From positions 682,001 through 746,000 of the forward strand of contig JADKHR010000001.1 in the NCBI GenBank assembly GCA_016721625.1: DNA of 64,000 bases. The letters are read 5' to 3'. A model generated the notes under the pieces. That model worked only from the letters and a program-made list of their open reading frames with translations, did not search any database and had not been told where the DNA came from. Positions 48,577 through 57,178 of the stretch are shown one piece after another (position 1 is the stretch's first letter; every line of letters begins with the position of its first letter). The stretch is from Elusimicrobiota bacterium. Its GTDB lineage: Bacteria > Elusimicrobiota > Elusimicrobia > FEN-1173. The translations under genes and the position numbers were made by a program.

Positions 48577-49177
48577 CTCTCTTCTTCCCCCTCCAGCCGT
48601 TCATCCCGTAGCCCGCCACCAGGAGAGCGGCCATCACGCCGCCGCCCCACAGGAGAGGCTGAGCGTGGTTCATCATGGCCCGGCGAAACCCCGTCATCCC
48701 CGCTTCCAGAAGGATCGTCCAAAAAGTGTCCGCGAAAAAAGTCATCACGAAGGTCCACGGCAAAAGACCGACGGCGCTGGTCCACAGGAACCGCCTGTAG
48801 CGCATGTGCGAGAGGCCCGCCAAATAGTTGGTCACCACGAATGGAGGAAACCCCAGAAGTCGGATGACGATGAACATTCCGGGCCCGGGATTCCGCAACC
48901 GCGCGGCCACGTCGCGGTTCCGCCAGCGGCTAAAAAATCGGGTCAGCGCGTGTTGGCCCAACCGCCGGGCGATGAAAAAGGGCCCCGTGGCTCCCAGTAA
49001 AACCGCCGCCAAATTCACGGCCATCCCTCCTCGAAACCCAAAGAGGACCCCCCCAGCCACAGGGAACAAACTCACCGGAACGATGAGGCAAGCCGCGGCA
49101 TACAGGATCACGAACACGGGCAAGGACAGCGGGTTCCCCTTCAACGCTTCGATCAGATGGATGAAACTAGCCAGCAT
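48554..49177 (-). CDS. TVP38/TMEM64 (VTT domain) membrane protein
   Basis: The 207-residue protein has about five membrane helices and the VTT/DedA-like core: ILYAAACLIVPVSLFPVAGGVLFG, then NLAAVLLGATGPFFIARRLG, and the conserved GFPPFVVTNYLAGLSHMRYRRFLWTS. Members of this superfamily act as lipid scramblases or in membrane homeostasis; the substrate here is unknown. The start overlaps the stop of the sodium:solute symporter gene, making it the last gene of the murQ-namZ-symporter run. Confidence 0.88.
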   Translation of the reverse strand: MLASFIHLIEALKGNPLSLPVFVILYAAACLIVPVSLFPVAGGVLFGFRGGMAVNLAAVLLGATGPFFIARRLGQHALTRFFSRWRNRDVAARLRNPGPGMFIVIRLLGFPPFVVTNYLAGLSHMRYRRFLWTSAVGLLPWTFVMTFFADTFWTILLEAGMTGFRRAMMNHAQPLLWGGGVMAALLVAGYGMNGWRGKKRVKLSGGS

Positions 49178-50681
49178 GGTTTTCCCCTTGTTCCCCCGAA
49201 GAGAGCGAATATCCTAAACCGAAGGTCACGAGCGTCCCCAGGATCACCAACCAGCTCCAGCCGAGCGGAAGGAGGCCCCGTTCGGAGAGAACAAGAAGAA
49301 CCAGGTTCACCCCGGCGCTCACCCCCATGGCGATGAGGTTGGTGGCGGTCCGTCCCCGGCGGGTGAGGAGGCCCAGGAGAAAGACGCCCAACAGGGACCC
49401 GAAGGTGACGCCGCCGATCTTAAAGGCCAGCCAGAGAATATTTTCAAAACGGCTGAATCCCCAGGCCACCAGGGCCAAAAGGACCCCGAAGGCGGCCACG
49501 CACGCCCGGGAAAGTCCGACCAGCCGCCGCTCGTCGAGCACGGCCCCGGCTCGGGCCGCCAGCGGCCGATAAACATCCGTCACAAAAGAAGTCGCCAAGG
49601 ACGCCAAGGGCGAATCGATTCCCGCCAAAACGATGGCCGACAGAAGCCACCCTTTTAAAAGAGTGGGCATCTCGCGCCCGATAAAGTGCGGGAAAATAGC
49701 GTCCAGTTTTTCCGGCAACACCGCTTCAGGCCGCGCGGCGTAAAAAGCGTAGAGTCCCGCCCCCACCATCAAATAAATCAACAACACGCCCAGGCTTAGA
49801 AAAATGGTGGCGATCATCGTCCGCTGGCTCGACCGTCGGGTCTCCACCGTGAGCAGGCGTTGCATCAGGTCCTGATCCGTGCCGAAAGCCGCCATGGAAC
49901 CGAAAAAACCGTTCAAGATCGCCACCCAGAGAATGTTCGGATTTCGGAAAAAAGAGCTCCAGTAGGCCGGGTCGCCCACCGAGGGCCCCCAGTCGAAAAC
50001 CGCCAGTCGTCCCCCGGCCCGCGCCAGGTGGAAAAGTCCCCCCAGACCTCCCTCGGTCCGTCCCGCCAAAAACCAAATCGCGGCCAGCCCGCCCCCGATA
50101 AAAACCAACGCCTGCAAAACGTTCGTCCACACCACGGCGCGCATCCCGCCCAGCCCCATGTAGAGGATGCCGATCACGATGAACACCACGATCACAGCCC
50201 GAATGTCCCATCCCAGAAGCACCGACAGGGCCAGACAGGCCGCCATCAGCCGGACCCCGGAGCCCAGGAGCCTGGTCAGGAAGAAAAAGAAAGAGGCCGC
50301 CACCTGAGTTCCCCACCCGAACCGCGCCGCCAGGTATTGATAGATCGTCGTGCAGTTGAATTTATAAAAAGCGGGGATGAAGAGCGTGGCGATCACGATC
50401 CGCGCCGCGGCCGATCCGATAAAGAATTGAAGATACTCCCAGTTTTCCCGGTAAGCCGTGGCCGGGACGGAGATGATGGTGACAGCGCTCACTTCCGTCG
50501 CCACAAAGGAGAGCGCGGCCGCCCAGCCGGGAACCCGCCGCCCGCCGAGAAAAAATTCCTGGGTGGAGGTCTGCCGGCGACGAAAGAAAAAACCAACCCC
50601 CACCATCAGGGCCAAAAGCCCGCCCAGAACAGCGAAGTCCGCCGGCGCCACCAAGGCGCGATCCCACCATCCGGTTTCCAT
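49167..50681 (-). CDS. Sodium:solute symporter (SSS family)
   Basis: The 504-residue protein has about 13 membrane segments. SSS hallmarks include TQEFFLGGRRVPGWAAALSFVATEVSAVT, the GILYMGLGGMRAVVWTNVLQALVF segment and the GAFGTDQDLMQRLL-type loop. The ATG at 50681 shares a base with the stop of namZ (TGATG). Within this operon (murQ, namZ) a cell-wall amino sugar or muropeptide fragment is the likely cargo; that is contextual, since SSS members also carry sialic acid, sugars and amino acids. The upstream open frame to 50942 is not coding. Confidence 0.92.
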   Translation of the reverse strand: METGWWDRALVAPADFAVLGGLLALMVGVGFFFRRRQTSTQEFFLGGRRVPGWAAALSFVATEVSAVTIISVPATAYRENWEYLQFFIGSAAARIVIATLFIPAFYKFNCTTIYQYLAARFGWGTQVAASFFFFLTRLLGSGVRLMAACLALSVLLGWDIRAVIVVFIVIGILYMGLGGMRAVVWTNVLQALVFIGGGLAAIWFLAGRTEGGLGGLFHLARAGGRLAVFDWGPSVGDPAYWSSFFRNPNILWVAILNGFFGSMAAFGTDQDLMQRLLTVETRRSSQRTMIATIFLSLGVLLIYLMVGAGLYAFYAARPEAVLPEKLDAIFPHFIGREMPTLLKGWLLSAIVLAGIDSPLASLATSFVTDVYRPLAARAGAVLDERRLVGLSRACVAAFGVLLALVAWGFSRFENILWLAFKIGGVTFGSLLGVFLLGLLTRRGRTATNLIAMGVSAGVNLVLLVLSERGLLPLGWSWLVILGTLVTFGLGYSLSSGEQGENHAG

Positions 50682-51879
50682 CAGGGGTACACCAGGATGG
50701 ATTTTCGATCGTCGAAAAAAATAGTCGCGCTTCGGTGAATCCGCTCCAGTATCGCCTCGGGGGAATCCCCCGCTTTGAACCACGTTTCGAAATCGGCGGA
50801 TCCGACCACCCGGGGCATCTCGGCCCAACGGGGCTGAAACTCCTTGGGCGAAAGGTCCCGCAAGAGGCACGCGGCATGGACGAAGAGGTCCACCGGCCGG
50901 ACGCGCTGGGGGTCCGTAAGTTCCACCCGGACGCCGAAACACTTTTTTCCCTTATACCGATCCGAGCGGGGCGTGAACGTCGTCGATTTGAGTCGAAACC
51001 CGGGGAGCTTTTTCTTGGCCAGAGCCCGGGCCAGGGGCTCGCTTTTCATCCAGGGGGCGCCGAAGACCTCGAAGGGCCGGGGGGTTCCGCGCCCGACGGA
51101 AAGGTTCGTGGACTCAAAGGCCCCCAGACCCGCGTAAAGGAGAGCGGCGCCGGGGGTCCGAATATTGGGCGACGGAGGGAAAAATTCCAACCCCGTGTCG
51201 TCCCAGAGCATCCAGCGTTTCCACCCCTTCATCGGGACCGTCAGAATCCTAGCGTTCAACCCGTTCCGCTCGTTATGCCATCGCGCGATTTCGGCCATCG
51301 TCAGCCCGTGGCGGGTGGGGATGGAATAGTAGGCCGTAAAGTGCCTCACTTCCGTTGAAAGGACCAAGCCTTCCACCACGGCCCCACCCAAGGGATTGGG
51401 CCGATCCAGGACAATGAATTCCAGGTTGGCCTTGGCCGCCGCCTCCAGCGCGTAACCGAGCGTGGTGATGTAGGTGTAGAAACGAACGCCCACGTCGGGC
51501 AAATCGCAGACCAGCGCGTCCAACCCCTTCAGACTCTCGGGGTGGGCCGCTGGGTCGCGCCGTAGAGACTATAAACGGGAACGTCGGTGCCGGGGAGAAC
51601 GCCATCGGCGACCGGGCGCCCATGCTCGACTTTTCCGGTTAGGCCATGCTCCGGCGTGAACACGGCGGCCAGGGTGACGCCGGGAGCCTCTTTTAGGAGG
51701 TTCACCACATTCCGCCCCTCGCGGTCCACGGCGGATTGGTTGGCGATGACGCCCACCCGTTTTCCCCAGAGGGGCGCAAAATGTTCCTCGACTAAAACGT
51801 CCAACCCGGTCTTCACCTGAGCCTGAAGCATTGCCCCCGCGAAGAGCATCAACCCCAAAAGGGCCCCTGGGCGGCTCAT
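50681..51879 (-). CDS. namZ: Exo-beta-N-acetylmuramidase NamZ (DUF1343), frameshifted
   Basis: NamZ releases terminal MurNAc from peptidoglycan glycans. From ATG 51879 there is a signal peptide (GLMLFAGAMLQAQ), then GLDVLVEEHFAPLWGKRVGVIANQSAVD, FTPEHGL and PVYSLYG, typical of DUF1343. After a break near 51541 in a C-rich run the rest continues in the next frame: DALVCDLPDVGVRFYTYITTLGYAL, VLDRPNPLGG, NLSVGRGTPRPFEVFGAPW and a C-terminal domain. One missing base restores about 399 residues. The ATGA overlap with murQ links extracytoplasmic MurNAc release to its catabolism. Confidence 0.9.
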
Positions 51880-52769
51880 GTCTCCAACACCGCGCGCAGG
51901 GATCCGTCGGCGCGTGAGAGGGCGCGCCGGGCTTCCCGCCTCGACATTCGCCGCCGGGCCATCACGATGGCGGTTTTCACTCGGCCGCCGGACCGCGCTA
52001 AGAGCCGCCTCGCCTCCTCGGGCGCGACCCGGCCCAGGAGGGAGATCAAATGGGTTCCCCGGGCCGCGAGTTTCTTGGACCGCGGCTGGAGGTCCACCAT
52101 CCATTGGCCGTACACTTTTCCCAGTCGAACCAGGGTCATGGTGGTGAGCATGTTTAGTATCATCTTGGTCGCCGTCCCGGCCTTGAGCCGCGTGGACCCG
52201 GTAAGGATCTCGGGACCCGTGCGAAGAACGATGCGGACGTCGGCCCGGGCGGCCGCCTTGGGGTTACACGTGACAAGAATGGAGGCCGCTCCCCGGCGGC
52301 GGGCCAGCGCCAGGGCCGCCCCGGCGAAAGCGGTGACGCCGCTGGCGGCCACGGCCACCACGGCGTCGGAAGAACGCAGGACGGGATCCAAACGGCGGCG
52401 GATTTCTTCGGCCTGGTCCTCGGCGCCTTCTTTGGACCGGAAAACGCTGGAACGGCCTCCGGCCATGAGGGCCTGGATGAGGTGGGGAGGCGTGTCGAAG
52501 GTCGGCGGGCATTCAGCGGCTTCCAAAACGCACAGGCGGCCGCTGGTTCCGGCCCCCGCCAGAAACAGCCGCCCTCCCCGGGCCAAGCGGCCGGCGATCC
52601 GGTCCACGGCCCGGAGAACGTCCCGTTTAGCGCGAGCGGCGGCCCGGGCCGCGGCCAGGTCCTCCCCGCTCATGAGGTCGAAGAGTCGGCCCGGCGAAAG
52701 CCGGTCCAGCTCCATCGATCCGGGATGGGGTTTCTCCGTTGGCAGTCGGCGGTAGGCCGCGAGTTTCAT
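51876..52769 (-). CDS. murQ: N-acetylmuramic acid 6-phosphate etherase MurQ
   Basis: MurQ cleaves the lactyl ether of MurNAc-6-P to GlcNAc-6-P and D-lactate. The 297-residue SIS-domain protein shows LFLAGAGTSGRLCVLEAAECPPTF, the ASGVTAFAGAAL segment, GPEILTGSTRLKAGTATKMILNMLTT and the GxxxxNLMVDL-like GKVYGQWMVDLQPRSKKL, all family markers. ATG 52769 has a TATTCT box seven bases upstream and no Shine-Dalgarno sequence. It leads the murQ-namZ-symporter-TVP38 operon and is divergent from nagZ. Confidence 0.95.
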   Translation of the reverse strand: MKLAAYRRLPTEKPHPGSMELDRLSPGRLFDLMSGEDLAAARAAARAKRDVLRAVDRIAGRLARGGRLFLAGAGTSGRLCVLEAAECPPTFDTPPHLIQALMAGGRSSVFRSKEGAEDQAEEIRRRLDPVLRSSDAVVAVAASGVTAFAGAALALARRRGAASILVTCNPKAAARADVRIVLRTGPEILTGSTRLKAGTATKMILNMLTTMTLVRLGKVYGQWMVDLQPRSKKLAARGTHLISLLGRVAPEEARRLLARSGGRVKTAIVMARRRMSRREARRALSRADGSLRAVLET

Positions 52770-52776
52770 GAAGATG

Positions 52777-52782
52777 AGAATA
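52777..52782 (-). promoter_or_regulatory. Possible -10 box of murQ
   Basis: TATTCT on the minus strand ends seven bases before the murQ ATG, again the leaderless geometry. No clear -35 is visible, so confidence is modest. Confidence 0.4.
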
Positions 52783-52837
52783 ACAATTTTGGAGAGCCTC
52801 GCCCTCGGGCCGGCCGCTCCGAAAAGGAAGGTTCCCC

Positions 52838-54349
52838 ATGTCCGATGAATTGGACCGGCTGATCGGTGAAACCCTGGTGTTCGGGATTCCGGGCCCCCGC
52901 CCTACGGTGGAAGATCTACGACTTTTTCGGGAAACCCACGCGGGGGGGTTGATTCTCTACCGAATCAATTTTCGCTCGCCCGAACAGATTTGCGGTTTGA
53001 TCCGCGGCCTGGAGGAATCGCTCGGACGGCGCCTCCGGGTGACGGTGGACCACGAGGGAGGCCGGGTGGTCATGTTCGAATCCGGCGTGACGGTGTTTCC
53101 GGACAATTTGGCCTTCGGCGTCGCGGACCGCACGGACTGGGCCCGCGCCCAGGGAACCATCGAGGGGCGGGAACTCCGCCGACTGGGAGTGGACGTGAAC
53201 TTCTCCCCCACCGTGGACGTCCTGACCGAGGCGTTCAGCCCCAACATCGGCATCCGGTCCTACGGCCGGGACCCGGCCCAAGTGGCGCGACTGGCCTCGG
53301 CGCGGATCCGAGCCCTCCAGCGCCAGGGGGTGAGCGCCTGCGCCAAACATTTCCCGGGCCTCGGGCCCGCCACCAAGGATCCCCATCTCGACCTCCCGGT
53401 CATTGACGTCGGTTGGGCGGAACTTCGACGTCGGCACCTGGTGCCTTTCCGCGCCGCCATCGACGCCGGCGTGGACCTCGTCATGTCGTCCCACCCGCTC
53501 TATCCCAAACTCGACCCCCGCCCGCGCACGCCGGCCACCTTCTCGCGCCGCCTGATGACCGACCTGCTTCGCAAAGAAATGGGCTTCCGCGGCGTGGTCG
53601 CCTCGGACGATTTGGAAATGGGCGCCCTGGGCGGACTGGCCGGGGTGGGACGCGCGGCGGTCTTGGCCGCCCGGGCGGGGCACGACCTGATCCTATGCTG
53701 TCACCAGAGAATCCTTCAAAGGGAAGTCGCCCGGGCGCTTCGCGACGCCTATCGCTCGGGGGAACTGAAAGAAACGGACCTGGTAAACTCGGTCCAACGG
53801 ATCCGGCGCCTCCGAGGATCGTCCCAACCGCGCTTCACGCCCGGAGCGCTCCGGGCCGATCCCTCGGGAGAGAGTCTCGCGCGCCGGGTAGCCGATGCCG
53901 CCGTCCGCGTTCGACCAGGACGAGCGGCCCTCCCCTTCCTGAACGCGGGAAAGGTTCAGGTGATTTTTCCGCGCCTTTCGGATCTGGCTCGCCGGATTAT
54001 GATCGAGCCGGCCTTGCGCCGGGAACGGTCCTTTCTCCTTTCGCGAATCGGTCCCGTCGGGCGAATGGATCTCTTTCCCCTGGATCCCTCTCCCGCTCTT
54101 CTCCGTCGGGCGGTTCGCGGGGGCCGCTCGCACGACGCCACCGTCTTCTTTTGTTTCGACGCTCATCTCCACCCAGGCCTTCGACGCCTCTTGGCGGCGC
54201 TTGAAAAAGAAAACCGGCCCCTGGTCCTCGTTCTCATGCGGGATCCTTATGACGGGGAATATGCCTCCGCCCGCACCACCCTCGTGAGCGCCTCGGGGTT
54301 CCGGCAAAGTCAAATCGAAGCCTGCCTAAAAAAAGTTTTCCCTTCATGA
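52838..54349 (+). CDS. nagZ: Beta-N-acetylglucosaminidase NagZ (GH3)
   Basis: NagZ removes GlcNAc from GlcNAc-anhydroMurNAc peptides during wall recycling. The N-terminal barrel shows GLILYRINFRSPEQI, VDHEGGRVVMF, VNFSPTVDV, CAKHFPGLG (the histidine-loop region) and the nucleophile Asp in VVASDDLEMGAL. The 503-residue product adds a C-terminal alpha/beta domain of about 170 residues, as in Gram-positive-type NagZ. AAGGAAGG precedes ATG 52838. There is no obvious signal peptide, so a cytosolic enzyme is expected. It overlaps the kinase gene by four bases. Confidence 0.94.
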   Translation: MSDELDRLIGETLVFGIPGPRPTVEDLRLFRETHAGGLILYRINFRSPEQICGLIRGLEESLGRRLRVTVDHEGGRVVMFESGVTVFPDNLAFGVADRTDWARAQGTIEGRELRRLGVDVNFSPTVDVLTEAFSPNIGIRSYGRDPAQVARLASARIRALQRQGVSACAKHFPGLGPATKDPHLDLPVIDVGWAELRRRHLVPFRAAIDAGVDLVMSSHPLYPKLDPRPRTPATFSRRLMTDLLRKEMGFRGVVASDDLEMGALGGLAGVGRAAVLAARAGHDLILCCHQRILQREVARALRDAYRSGELKETDLVNSVQRIRRLRGSSQPRFTPGALRADPSGESLARRVADAAVRVRPGRAALPFLNAGKVQVIFPRLSDLARRIMIEPALRRERSFLLSRIGPVGRMDLFPLDPSPALLRRAVRGGRSHDATVFFCFDAHLHPGLRRLLAALEKENRPLVLVLMRDPYDGEYASARTTLVSASGFRQSQIEACLKKVFPS

Positions 54350-55206
54350 GCCCCGCGCCCACCACCGTCGCGGTAGACCTGGGAGGTAGTTGGCTCCGAG
54401 TGGCGGCGTGCGCCGGGAAACGCGGCCTCGCTCAGGCGAGTAAGAAAAAAGCCGTCCCCCCACCCCAATTGCCGGACCTCCTTCAGAATATGTGGAAAAG
54501 ACGTGGATGGCGTAAGGTTCAACGATTGATTGTCGGGTCGAAAGGCATTTGGACGTTGCCGGAACGAAATAAAATGGCCCGGGAACTCCGTGGCCTGGCG
54601 CGGTCCGTTTCAGTGATGTCGGATGTGGAATTGGCCCTGCACGCGGCATTCGGCCGTTCGGGCCGGGGGATCCTGGTCGTCGCCGGCACCGGCTCCATGG
54701 CGGTGGGCCGAACCGCCCGGGGTCGGCTGAAACGCGCCGGAGGGCTCGGCCCCGCCCAAGGAGACGAAGGGTCCGGCTGGTGGATGGGGAAGGAATATCA
54801 GCGTCGGCGATCGGGGGCAAGGCGAACCGAGGAAGAGTCGCCTCCCACCCCCGCCACCGTCCGCCGGACGGCGGGCCTCGCGGCGCGGGTTCTGCGTCGA
54901 GCGGCGACGGATCCACTCTGCGCCCAGATTCGGCGGGAAGCCCAGGAGCATATCGCCGAATTAGTGATCTCCGTCGCAAAAGGGTGGAAATCGCCTCCCC
55001 CCCTCCCCGTCGGCTGGGGCGGAGCGCTGTTAAAAAACCCCGCGTTTCGAAAGGGCGTCTGGCACAGGCTCCGGTGTCTGGCGCCCGGCCGTTTTCAGGT
55101 CGCGGCCCACAGGGGGACCCCCGAACGAACCGCGGCCCGCCATCCGGACTATTTCCCTCGGCGTCCCCCGCGGGAAGTTTCCCCCCGCTTTCGGACCAAA
55201 AAGTAA
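54346..55206 (+). CDS. BadF/BadG-type ATPase, probable amino-sugar kinase
   Basis: The 286-residue protein has the ASKHA phosphate-1 motif VAVDLGGSWLRVAAC and VVAGTGSMAVGRT (phosphate 2), then GGLGPAQGDEGSGWWMGKE, a pattern shared by BadF-family GlcNAc/MurNAc kinases (MurK, NagK-type). The ATG overlaps nagZ (ATGA). A kinase acting on MurNAc or GlcNAc would supply the 6-phosphate that MurQ needs, which fits the cluster. The exact sugar cannot be read from sequence. The 3' end overlaps mltA convergently by 58 bases. Confidence 0.85.
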   Translation: MSPAPTTVAVDLGGSWLRVAACAGKRGLAQASKKKAVPPPQLPDLLQNMWKRRGWRKVQRLIVGSKGIWTLPERNKMARELRGLARSVSVMSDVELALHAAFGRSGRGILVVAGTGSMAVGRTARGRLKRAGGLGPAQGDEGSGWWMGKEYQRRRSGARRTEEESPPTPATVRRTAGLAARVLRRAATDPLCAQIRREAQEHIAELVISVAKGWKSPPPLPVGWGGALLKNPAFRKGVWHRLRCLAPGRFQVAAHRGTPERTAARHPDYFPRRPPREVSPRFRTKK

Positions 55207-56435
55207 AGCCGGCCTTTTTCCCAAAACCGAACGGCATACGATTCGGCCTCGGGCCCGCCGCCCACGAAGAAATCCACCCTCGCGGGGCCTTTAATGGCGC
55301 CGCCTTCGTCTTGATTCAAAACGAACCGCCCGACCTTGGGATCCTCATCCGTCTCCATCCAAGCCAGAGCGCCGGGCGGAAAAATCGACGGATCCATGGC
55401 CACCGAGCGCCCCGGCGTGAGCGCTAAATTCAAAGAGCCAAAAACCTGTTCCCGGGAAGGACCGCGGTCGATCTTGAAAAAAACATAGCGGGGGTTCCGA
55501 TTGAGGATTTCCTGCCGCTCCTCCGGATGATGGGAAAGATAGTCCACCATGGCCTTCCGGCTGAACTTCTCCCGCGGCAGGATTCCGCTTTCAATCATGT
55601 AGCCCCCCACCGAACGGTAGGGATGCCCGTTGTGGCCCGCATAGCGGACCCGAAGCCGTTCCCCGTTGGCCAGGCGCAACCACCCGGACCCCTGAACTTG
55701 AAGGAAAAAAACAGAAACGGGATCGTCTGCCCAGGCGATCTCGAGGCCTCGGCCCGATAGAGCCCCCCCGGAATCAATTTCCTTTCGGGTGAAATAGGGC
55801 CGCCCGCCCGATCCGGCCCGCCGAATCCCCTGGCGTTCCCCATGGGGTCCCAGAATTTCTTCCAAGTCCCCGGGTCGGCCGTAGAGCGGAAAACGGAATC
55901 GACCGGTTCGGGAGAGGGAAACGGACACCTCGTGCTCGTAATAGGCGCTGTAAACCACGGTGCCATCCCGATCCGAGCCGACGGAGGCGTAGAGTTGAAA
56001 ATCGCGGCGGATCGCCTCCGCCCAACCGGGTTTCCCCGACTCCACCAACTTTAAAAAGTACTCCAGGGATTCCGCCAACTCTGAAACCGCGATCGCGTCC
56101 GGACCGAAATAAAAAAGCCGCTCCGGAGGCAGGGTTCGGTAAAAGGCGAGGCTCCCGCGGACCGCCTCGACCAGAGGACCTAAAAGGGAATCGTCGGAAA
56201 AGGACGGCGGAGGAGAGGAATCGACCCGGACCATGGCGTTGGCGGCCGTGACGCTTGGCGTCGCCGGGTTCGGCGACATTCCGGTTCCTGTGGAACGCCG
56301 GATCGGACCCCGGCACGCCGCGAACCCCAAGACGCAAAAAAACAGCCCGGTCCGCGCGATCAAAAAGCCCGTCCTTGGGATAAAAAGACGGGAGACGGAA
56401 ATTCCGTTCTTCACGGGCGGAAACTCGTCTTTCAC
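55149..56435 (-). CDS. mltA: Membrane-bound lytic transglycosylase MltA
   Basis: MltA is an outer-membrane lipoprotein that cleaves peptidoglycan glycans. A signal segment ends LGFAAC (lipobox cysteine); after a Ser/Pro linker, the MltA domain shows VYSAYYEHEVSVSLS, FRFPLYGRPGDL, YFTRKEIDSGGAL, FFLQVQGSGWLRLANG and the C-terminal 3D domain with the catalytic aspartates in MDPSIFPPGALAWMETDED, LNQDEGGAIKGPARVDFFVG. The start overlaps the upstream lipoprotein gene (ATGA), placing it last in the infC-pheT transcript. Together with SLT it gives two transglycosylase sources of anhydromuropeptides for the recycling genes nearby. Confidence 0.94.
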   Translation of the reverse strand: MKDEFPPVKNGISVSRLFIPRTGFLIARTGLFFCVLGFAACRGPIRRSTGTGMSPNPATPSVTAANAMVRVDSSPPPSFSDDSLLGPLVEAVRGSLAFYRTLPPERLFYFGPDAIAVSELAESLEYFLKLVESGKPGWAEAIRRDFQLYASVGSDRDGTVVYSAYYEHEVSVSLSRTGRFRFPLYGRPGDLEEILGPHGERQGIRRAGSGGRPYFTRKEIDSGGALSGRGLEIAWADDPVSVFFLQVQGSGWLRLANGERLRVRYAGHNGHPYRSVGGYMIESGILPREKFSRKAMVDYLSHHPEERQEILNRNPRYVFFKIDRGPSREQVFGSLNLALTPGRSVAMDPSIFPPGALAWMETDEDPKVGRFVLNQDEGGAIKGPARVDFFVGGGPEAESYAVRFWEKGRLYFLVRKRGETSRGGRRGK

Positions 56436-57172
56436 CCTCGGCTGAAAAGCGCCTCAATGGAAGATTGATCCCACCGGACGAACCCTTTTCGAACCAAACC
56501 GTCGGCATCGAAACTGAGCCGGACCGAAATCGGCACCTCCCGGGGGGCCCCGACAATGCGATACCGGTAGGTGAGAACCTGCAGGTTTCCTTCCGGCACG
56601 CTGTCCAAGGGTTCCCCCAATAGAAGCAGCGTCTTGGCGTGGCTGGGTAGCTCCGCTTCCACCTCGGGGGCCAGGTGGATCTGGGCGCGGGCAAGTTTTT
56701 TCATCTCGAAGACCTCGGCATCCTTCGCCTGTTTCAGGGTCTCGATGACGATGTTTCGAGGGAAAAGGAGCATAAACTTCTCCGGGACGATGATCTTCAC
56801 CAATTTTCCCCGCCTCGAAGCCAGGTCCAAACTTAACCGCTCGAGGGCCACCGACGGTGCGGCGCTGGAGGGACGGACCAAGTCGAATTCGAAATGCTGG
56901 AGGAGTTCCTCCCCCCCCGTTTGAAAAAGCGGATCGGCCCCGATCAGAAAACGCACGTCTTTGGTTCTTAGCAGGGGATTTTTGAATTCAATCACCAGTT
57001 CCGAACGGCCCCCAATGGCAAAATTGGCGTCGAAATCCTGGAGTTGCTTTTTGACTTCCAATAGCCGGAGGTAAACGCAGGAGGACAGGAACAGGACGGC
57101 GCCGGCCAAGCCGAGGAGAAAAACGAAGCCCCGAGAGGAATAGGACCTTGGATTCTTGGCGCCCGAGGGCAT
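56432..57172 (-). CDS. Lipoprotein of unknown function
   Basis: The 246-residue protein has a clear lipoprotein signal (GFVFLLGLAGAVLFLSSC), then FDANFAIGGRSELVIEFKNPLL and repeated beta-strand patterns without a signature I recognise. It lies six bases after pheT and overlaps mltA by four bases, so it is co-transcribed with both and probably sits at the same membrane as MltA. LEA14/WHy-like folds begin similarly, but that is a guess. Confidence 0.75.
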   Translation of the reverse strand: MPSGAKNPRSYSSRGFVFLLGLAGAVLFLSSCVYLRLLEVKKQLQDFDANFAIGGRSELVIEFKNPLLRTKDVRFLIGADPLFQTGGEELLQHFEFDLVRPSSAAPSVALERLSLDLASRRGKLVKIIVPEKFMLLFPRNIVIETLKQAKDAEVFEMKKLARAQIHLAPEVEAELPSHAKTLLLLGEPLDSVPEGNLQVLTYRYRIVGAPREVPISVRLSFDADGLVRKGFVRWDQSSIEALFSRG

Positions 57173-57178
57173 GGCGGG

